From positions 28,736 through 92,735 of the forward strand of contig JALSKC010000018.1 in assembly GCA_026989055.1 (NCBI GenBank): a DNA stretch of 64,000 bases, written 5' to 3'. The notes beneath the pieces were generated by a model that saw only the letters and a program-made list of their open reading frames with translations, made no database searches and was not told the DNA's origin. The stretch comes from Paracoccaceae bacterium (GTDB lineage: Bacteria; Pseudomonadota; Alphaproteobacteria; Rhodobacterales; Rhodobacteraceae). Shown in pieces: positions 59,221-64,000 of this stretch (the first letter of the stretch is position 1; each line of letters starts with the position of its first letter). A program made the translations under genes and the position numbers.

Positions 59221-59254
59221 ACCGGGGCGGGCGGGAAACCGGGGCGGGCGGGAA
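59221..59254. repeat. perfect 17-bp tandem duplication
   Basis: ACCGGGGCGGGCGGGAA occurs twice head to tail in the spacer upstream of clpP. Confidence 0.92.
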
Positions 59255-59410
59255 GCGGATGCCCCGGCCGGGCAGGCGCCGGCGGGCAGGCCTCGGCCGC
59301 GCAGCGCGGGCGGAGGGAGACTGCGGAGAGGGCGTCGGCGGAGCGTCGGCCGCGCGCCCGGAGCCCCCTCCGGGAAGGCCGGAAGCCCCGAAGCGATCGG
59401 AACCCGACAC

Positions 59411-59450
59411 GATCACAAACGCGGCCACAGGATCACAAACGCGGCCACAG
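59411..59450. repeat. perfect 20-bp tandem duplication
   Basis: GATCACAAACGCGGCCACAG occurs twice with no mismatch. It is the longest perfect duplication seen. Confidence 0.95.
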
Positions 59451-59571
59451 GCCATGAACACGGCCATGACGGTGCGGTCGTGGCGGTGCGATTCGTGACG
59501 GCCGGGGCCCCGGTGCGGCGGAAACGCGCGTCACCTGGACCCGGGGCAAGCGCGGGAACAGCTTGCCGTTC

Positions 59572-61062
59572 CTATTCCGCGGCCACGGCGAGCGCGGAGG
59601 CCTTCCCCTTGCGGTCGAGCTGGAACTCCTCGTGGTAGGAGCGCTCGATGTTCACGTCCCAGATGTTGTGGTTCTCGCCCAGGATGTTGCGCGCGGCATA
59701 CATCGCCGACAGCATCGAGTGATCCTGGTTGTTGTAGCGGTGCAGCCCGTTGCGCCCCACGGTCTGGAAGTTTTCCAGCCCCTTCAGCCAGGCCTCGATC
59801 ACATCCAGCGCGGCGCGGTATTCGCCGTCATAGACCGGGTAGGCCTTGGGCTGACGGATGATGGCGGCGTCGATCACGTCGCTGGCCTTCGCCAGGCCCA
59901 GCTGTTCCAGTTCGCGGCTGGCCAGCGCACGCAGATCCTCGTCGCTCATGGTCCAGAGGCCGTCGCCCTTCTGGCAGAAATATTCCATGCCGATCGAGGC
60001 GGTGTCCGGGTCGGGCAGCATTTCCGGCGACCAGGCGCGGAAGTTCTGGATTCGGCCCACCTTGACCCTGGGGCTGTGGATGTAGATCCAGTTGTCCGGG
60101 AACGGGTCGGCATGGTCCAGCACCAGGGTCACGATCAGGAAATCGCGGTATTTCAGCCTGTCGGCGGCGGCGACCACCTCGGGCGGCGGCGGCGGGTCGA
60201 AGGCGTGAATCAGGTCGCGCAGCGCCATCGAGTTGATGAAATGCTCGCCCTCGACGCGCTCGGTGCCCAGGTCTCCCTTTTCGGGGTCCCACTTGCGCAC
60301 ATCAACCGATGTCACCCGGCGGCCCGCGCGGTTGACCCTCACCACCTCCGAGCGCATGCGCACCTCGCCGCCCCGCTCGCGCACGATGTCGCGGGTCCTT
60401 TCCCACATCATGCCGGGGCCGAGACGCGGATACCGGAACTCCTCGATCAGGCTGGCGGTGTCGTTGGCGCCGGTCAGCGCGTTCCAGACCACCTTCCACA
60501 GCGACATGTTCTTGATCCGCTGCGCGGCCCAGTCGGCGCGGATTTCCTTGCCGGAAATGCCCCAGACCTTTTCGGTGTAGCTGCGGAAGAAATGCATGTA
60601 CAGCCGGCCGCCGAAACGGTTGATCACCCATTCCTCGAAGCTCTGTTCGTCCTTGTAGGGGCGCAGCTGCCACTTGATGTAGCTGATGATGATGCGGAAC
60701 GCCTCGTAGGGGCCGATCGAGGTCAGCGCGTTGATCGGCTTCAGCGGGTAGTCGAAGAACTTGTCGCGGTAGTAGATCCGGCTGAGACGGGGCACGGTGA
60801 TGAAATCGTCGCCCAGCACCTCGTGCCACATGGCCTCCACCTCCTTCACCTTGGTGAAGAACCGGTGCCCGCCGATGTCGAAGCGGTAGCCGTTGTTGGT
60901 TTCGGTGCGCGAAATGCCGCCCACCATGTCGGATGCCTCGAGCACGATCGGCCTGTGCGCGTCGCTGTGCTTCTGAAGCTCGTAGGCGGCCGTCAGCCCC
61001 GCCGGTCCGGCCCCGATCACGACAACCGGACTCTTCCCTGCCTTGCCTGCCTTGTTGCTCAT
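59572..61062 (-). CDS. UDP-galactopyranose-mutase-like flavoprotein
   Basis: A 496-residue NAD(P)/FAD-dependent oxidoreductase. The dinucleotide motif VVIGAGPAGLTAAYELQKH begins at about residue 14, and RFDIGGHRFFTK is typical of UDP-galactopyranose mutase relatives and carotenoid-type amine oxidoreductases. It is longer than bacterial Glf (about 370). Likely role: sugar-nucleotide or polysaccharide modification, with the nearby sulfotransferase as a possible partner. An upstream in-frame start (61140) is possible, but the conserved part begins at 61062. Confidence 0.88.
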   Translation of the reverse strand: MSNKAGKAGKSPVVVIGAGPAGLTAAYELQKHSDAHRPIVLEASDMVGGISRTETNNGYRFDIGGHRFFTKVKEVEAMWHEVLGDDFITVPRLSRIYYRDKFFDYPLKPINALTSIGPYEAFRIIISYIKWQLRPYKDEQSFEEWVINRFGGRLYMHFFRSYTEKVWGISGKEIRADWAAQRIKNMSLWKVVWNALTGANDTASLIEEFRYPRLGPGMMWERTRDIVRERGGEVRMRSEVVRVNRAGRRVTSVDVRKWDPEKGDLGTERVEGEHFINSMALRDLIHAFDPPPPPEVVAAADRLKYRDFLIVTLVLDHADPFPDNWIYIHSPRVKVGRIQNFRAWSPEMLPDPDTASIGMEYFCQKGDGLWTMSDEDLRALASRELEQLGLAKASDVIDAAIIRQPKAYPVYDGEYRAALDVIEAWLKGLENFQTVGRNGLHRYNNQDHSMLSAMYAARNILGENHNIWDVNIERSYHEEFQLDRKGKASALAVAAE

Positions 61063-61588
61063 CTCAAATCCACCGTTCCCGCAATAACCAAACCAGCCTT
61101 TCGCGAGCCGGAGACTACCCGCAGGGGCGCCGCCCGCCAAAAATCCGCGCCGAGGTCAGGCTGTTCGTTTCGCGGGCGGAACCAATCGCCCGATCCGCGA
61201 GGCTTTTTCCACCGAAACCGGCGGCCCCGAAGCCGGTTGCTTCTGCGAAGTCACCCGTCACCCGGCCGGCCTTCCACCCCGGCTGGTGCAGCGAATCGAC
61301 GCATGCCGCGCCGACAGCCCTCCCCGACGCCCGAACCCTAGCAGGATCGCGCCATCCTGCCAAGCTGTGACGCGCATCCGCGCGGCGCGCCCGCCATGTG
61401 CCCGGGGCTCCGGCCCGCCGGCCCGGCCGGACTTGCCCGCGCGGCACTGGACTTGCCCGCGCGGCAGGGGAATACTGGCAGAAGATGCCGGCAGGGAACG
61501 CTGTCGGCCGGGAGCGCCGGGCAGACGGTCTTGCGGCCGGACCCTTCGGAAGGACAGCCCGAAAAAAGATGCGCGCGGGAGCGGCAGG
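61063..61588. other. 526-bp divergent spacer
   Basis: No gene is supported. A 20-bp-period tandem duplication lies at 61429-61468; the right end holds the upstream region of the sulfotransferase gene. Confidence 0.6.
61429..61468. repeat. 20-bp-period tandem duplication
   Basis: GGACTTGCCCGCGCGGCA (18 bases) is repeated exactly at a 20-bp spacing; the last two bases differ (CT, GG). Confidence 0.92.
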
Positions 61589-62503
61589 ATGAGCGATCTT
61601 CCGGATTTTCTGATCATCGGCGCGGCACGTTCCGGAACCACGGCGCTGCACGACTATCTGCGCCAGCACCCGGGGATCTTCATGCCCGCCCTGAAGGAGC
61701 CGAACTTCTTCGCCTACGAGGGCACCACGCCGCGCTGCCGCGGGCCGGGAGCCGAATTCATCAACAATTCGCTCACCGACCAGGCCGCCTACCGGGCGCT
61801 GTTCGCCCCCGCCCCGCCGGGGGCGGTCTGCGGCGAGGCCTCGCCGCTCTACCTGTATTCGCCCCGCGCCCCCGGGCGAATCGCCCGCCGCCTGCCCCGG
61901 GCTCGGCTGATCGCGATCCTGCGCAACCCGGTCGAACAGGCATTTTCCCACTTCACCTATGCCACCAGGCTGGCGATCGAGCCGGAAACCGACTTCCTGC
62001 GCGCCCTGGAACTGGAGCAGGAGCGGCTGGCAGCCGGCTGGCAGCCGCTGTTCGGCTACTCCTCCTTCCCGCGTTACGGAGAGCAGCTGGAACGCTACTT
62101 CGCCCTTTTCCCGCGCTCCCAGATCCTCATCCGGACCTACGAGGAGTTCCGCGACCGCCCGCAGCAGCTCATGCGCGAGATATTCGCCTTTCTCGGGGTC
62201 GATGCCGGTTTCCGGCCGGACATGTCGCGCCGGCCCAATGCCGGCGGCGTGCCGCGCAACCGCGCGCTGCAGGATTTCCTGATGCGCCCGAACCCGGTAA
62301 CCGGCGCCATCGCCCGCCTGCTGCCGCAGAAGCTGAGCCGGACGATCCGCGACCGTCTCGCGGCCGCCAACACGCGCCCGGCGCCGCAGATGCCGCCCGA
62401 CGCGCGCGCGATCCTGGCCGAACGGCTGCGCGACGACATCGAACGGCTGCAGGCGCTGCTGAGGCGCGACCTGAGCCACTGGCTGGCCCCGCCCGCAAGC
62501 TGA
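61589..62503 (+). CDS. PAPS-dependent sulfotransferase
   Basis: A 304-residue sulfotransferase-fold protein. The 5'-phosphosulfate loop is FLIIGAARSGTTALHDYLRQHP near residues 7-28, and the 3'-phosphate strand and helix are RLIAILRNPVEQAFSHF at about residues 108-124. Both PAPS-binding parts look intact, unlike the gene at 23841. Acceptor unknown: polysaccharide, lipid or small molecule. GGGAG precedes the ATG at 61589. It is divergent from the mutase-like flavoprotein. Confidence 0.93.
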   Translation: MSDLPDFLIIGAARSGTTALHDYLRQHPGIFMPALKEPNFFAYEGTTPRCRGPGAEFINNSLTDQAAYRALFAPAPPGAVCGEASPLYLYSPRAPGRIARRLPRARLIAILRNPVEQAFSHFTYATRLAIEPETDFLRALELEQERLAAGWQPLFGYSSFPRYGEQLERYFALFPRSQILIRTYEEFRDRPQQLMREIFAFLGVDAGFRPDMSRRPNAGGVPRNRALQDFLMRPNPVTGAIARLLPQKLSRTIRDRLAAANTRPAPQMPPDARAILAERLRDDIERLQALLRRDLSHWLAPPAS

Positions 62504-62546
62504 TCACCGCAGGCTGATCGCGCAGGCCGCCCCGCCGCCTGCCCGT

Positions 62547-62585
62547 CCCTGAGCGCACGCCCTGAGCGCACGCCCTGAGCGCACG
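62547..62585. repeat. three perfect 13-bp tandem copies
   Basis: CCCTGAGCGCACG repeated three times without mismatch, upstream of the hydrogenase operon. Confidence 0.95.
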
Positions 62586-62649
62586 GACGCCCGGGCCGGC
62601 ACGGCCCCGATACGGCTCCGACTCCGGCCGGAGATGGAAGGTTCACTGC

Positions 62650-62693
62650 AAGGTTTGCTGACAAAGAAGCAGCAAAGAAGGTTTGCAGTTTGC
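62650..62693. promoter_or_regulatory. TTTGC-containing direct repeats
   Basis: AAGGTTTGC at 62650-62658 and 62678-62686 (28 bp apart), and AGTTTGC at 62687-62693. Regularly spaced repeats in the A/T-rich stretch suggest an activator or repressor site. Confidence 0.4.
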
Positions 62694-62721
62694 ACATTGT
62701 TTCAGATTTCCCTGCCGCCGC

Positions 62722-62739
62722 CGCCAATCGTGATTGGCG
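62722..62739. promoter_or_regulatory. 18-bp inverted repeat before hupS
   Basis: CGCCAATC-GT-GATTGGCG, perfect 8-bp arms, about 225 bases upstream of the small-subunit ATG. Confidence 0.5.
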
Positions 62740-62964
62740 CCGACGCCCGATTCGCCCGATCATGGGGGCGGGAACCTGCGCGAACAGGATTTCCGGCACA
62801 GGACAGAAAGAACAGGAAGCGATGAGGCAGCGCCTGCCGGGCCTGGCGGCGGCGCTCCGACATCTTCCGGGGGATTGTCGTTGCGACACCTCCGGCAGGC
62901 AAGGCCGGCCCCTGTCGGATCCGGGCCTGATCGCGACCGCCAACAGCGCACGGGAGGAATGAAC

Positions 62965-63927
62965 ATGGCGAATCTTTTGTGGCTGCAGGGGGGGGCTTGC
63001 TCGGGCAACACCATGTCCTTCCTGAACGCCGAGGAACCCAGCGCCTGCGACCTGGTCACCGATTTCGGCATCAACGTGCTGTGGCAGCCCTCGCTCGGGC
63101 TGGAGCTGGGCGACGAGGTGAAGGCCATCGTCGAAAAATGCGTCTCCGGTGAAATCAAGCTCGACATCTTCGTGTTCGAAGGCACGGTGATCAACGCCCC
63201 CAACGGCACCGGCGAGTGGAACCGCTTCTGCGGCCGGCCGATGAAGGACTGGGTGAAGGAGCTTGCCGCGGCGGCCGATTTCGTGGTCGCCATCGGCGAC
63301 TGCGCCACCTGGGGCGGCATCCCGGCCACCGCGCCGAACCCCTCCGAAAGCGAGGGGCTCCAGTTCCTCAAGCGCGAAAAGGGCGGCGCGCTGGGTGCGG
63401 GCTTTACCGCGAAATCCGGCCTGCCGGTGATCAACATTCCCGGCTGCCCCGCGCATCCCGACTGGGTGACGCAGATCCTGGTCGCCGTGGCCACGGGCCG
63501 CGCCGGCGACCTGACGCTGGACGAATTCCAGCGCCCCAGGACCTTCTTCTCGTCCTTCACCCAGACCGGCTGCACGCGCAACATGCACTTTGCCTACAAG
63601 GTGTCGACCACGGCCTTCGGCCAGCGCAAGGGCTGCCTGTTCTATGACCTGGGCTGCCGCGGGCCGATGACCCACAGCCCCTGCAACCGGATCCTGTGGA
63701 ACCGCCATTCCTCCAAGACCCGTGCCGGCATGCCCTGCCTGGGCTGCACCGAGCCGGAATTCCCCTTCTACGATCTGGCGCCGGGAACGGTGTTCAAGAC
63801 CCAGACCATGATGGGCGTGCCCAGGGACATGCCCGAAGGCGTGGACAAGAAGGGCTACATCAAGCTTACCGCGGCCGCCAAGGGCGCCGCCCCGGCCTGG
63901 GCCGAAGAAGACATCTTCGTCGTCTGA
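62965..63927 (+). CDS. hupS: [NiFe] hydrogenase small subunit, group 2a type
   Basis: A 320-residue electron-transfer subunit without a Tat signal, so it stays on the cytosolic side. The opening LLWLQGGACSGNTMSFLNAEEP and C-terminal GMPCLGCTEPEFPFYDLAPGTVFKTQ closely match cyanobacterial HupS and mycobacterial HucS. Cys12, 113 and 161 can ligate the proximal cluster; the usual second Cys is Asn15. Cys203, 224, 231, 240, 258 and 261 serve the others. GGAGG selects the ATG at 62965 over 62959. Followed by the large subunit after 25 bases. Confidence 0.96.
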   Translation: MANLLWLQGGACSGNTMSFLNAEEPSACDLVTDFGINVLWQPSLGLELGDEVKAIVEKCVSGEIKLDIFVFEGTVINAPNGTGEWNRFCGRPMKDWVKELAAAADFVVAIGDCATWGGIPATAPNPSESEGLQFLKREKGGALGAGFTAKSGLPVINIPGCPAHPDWVTQILVAVATGRAGDLTLDEFQRPRTFFSSFTQTGCTRNMHFAYKVSTTAFGQRKGCLFYDLGCRGPMTHSPCNRILWNRHSSKTRAGMPCLGCTEPEFPFYDLAPGTVFKTQTMMGVPRDMPEGVDKKGYIKLTAAAKGAAPAWAEEDIFVV

Positions 63928-63952
63928 CGAACGCGAACAGGAGAAAACAACC

Positions 63953-64000
63953 ATGTCTGCAGCAGTGGAAACACTCGACATCTCGCCGGTGGGGCGCGTC
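63953..64000 (+). CDS. hupL: [NiFe] hydrogenase large subunit, 5' end only
   Basis: Sixteen codons before the window ends, reading MSAAVETLDISPVGRV. TLDISPVGRVEG is the invariant opening of group 2a large subunits, which carry the NiFe(CN)2CO site. AGGAG lies eight bases before the ATG. The rest is beyond the right edge. Confidence 0.9.
   Translation, partial: MSAAVETLDISPVGRV

Larger units (their letters stand above)
59118..59571. other. 454-bp spacer with two tandem duplications
   Basis: No gene is supported. It contains two perfect tandem pairs (see the repeat entries at 59221-59254 and 59411-59450) and the clpP upstream region. Confidence 0.6.
62504..62964. promoter_or_regulatory. 461-bp hydrogenase-operon upstream region
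   Basis: The middle (62640-62710) is clearly A/T-richer than its surroundings and probably holds the promoter. It contains the repeats and inverted repeat listed separately. I find no sigma-54 (-24/-12) element and no FNR box. Confidence 0.5.

Noticed and set aside
62504..62964. FNR-type or sigma-54 promoter for the hydrogenase operon
   Set aside because: No TTGAT-N4-ATCAA and no correctly spaced GG-N10-GC element. The inverted repeat CGCCAATC-GT-GATTGGCG has a different half-site.

Overview
The window is high-GC DNA from an alphaproteobacterium, most likely of the order Rhodobacterales. The evidence is the gene content and neighbourhoods: CarD, FdxA, a SUV3-type helicase, RpoH beside RluA and a DUF6476 gene, accBC-aat-DUF2155-mlaD-NDUFA12, and clpXP. 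The tRNA-His lacks G-1 and carries A73, which is typical of this class. I saw no insertion sequences, phage genes, integrases, CRISPR arrays or rRNA genes.

Layout. 1-12 kb: a hydrolase cut by the left edge, prs, carD, fdxA, an S4 protein overlapping a SUV3-like helicase, a TPR protein, an SCP2 protein with a lysophospholipase-like hydrolase, pepF and an M19 dipeptidase. 12-21 kb: a TbpB-like lipoprotein, stress-type small proteins, rpoH with a heat-shock-type promoter and a 33-bp palindrome, a TetR gene with two operators, rluA and a DUF6476 gene whose start codons overlap on opposite strands, and tRNA-His. 21-28 kb: rlmB, tRNA-Tyr, tRNA-Thr, an orphan iron permease, a GapR-like protein, and a phosphotransferase divergent from an acyl-CoA dehydrogenase.

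28-41.6 kb: an isolated FliM-like gene, then a set that looks functionally linked. It contains an SLC5-transporter/histidine-kinase fusion, a two-TM protein, a receiver-only response regulator, an ScfR/RamB-type regulator, a five-gene branched-chain-type ABC importer and acetyl-CoA synthetase, ending at a strong terminator. I read it as a system that senses, imports and activates a short-chain carboxylate.

41.9-52.3 kb: reductive pyrimidine catabolism. Dihydropyrimidinase, an N-carbamoyl-beta-alanine amidohydrolase and an NMT1-type ABC importer share one leftward operon. A perfect RutR-type operator lies ahead of it, with a RutR-like gene running the other way. The two dihydropyrimidine dehydrogenase subunits (PreT, PreA) form a second leftward operon.

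52.5-59 kb: acetyl-CoA carboxylase subunits, aat, a lipid-transport protein, a complex I accessory subunit, a RidA-family protein and clpXP. 59-64 kb: a UDP-galactopyranose-mutase-like flavoprotein and a sulfotransferase lie in repeat-rich DNA. The window ends in a cyanobacterial/Huc-type (group 2a) [NiFe] hydrogenase operon, with a complete small subunit and the first 16 codons of the large subunit.

A recurring oddity is that many intergenic spacers contain perfect or near-perfect tandem duplications of 10-20 bp.
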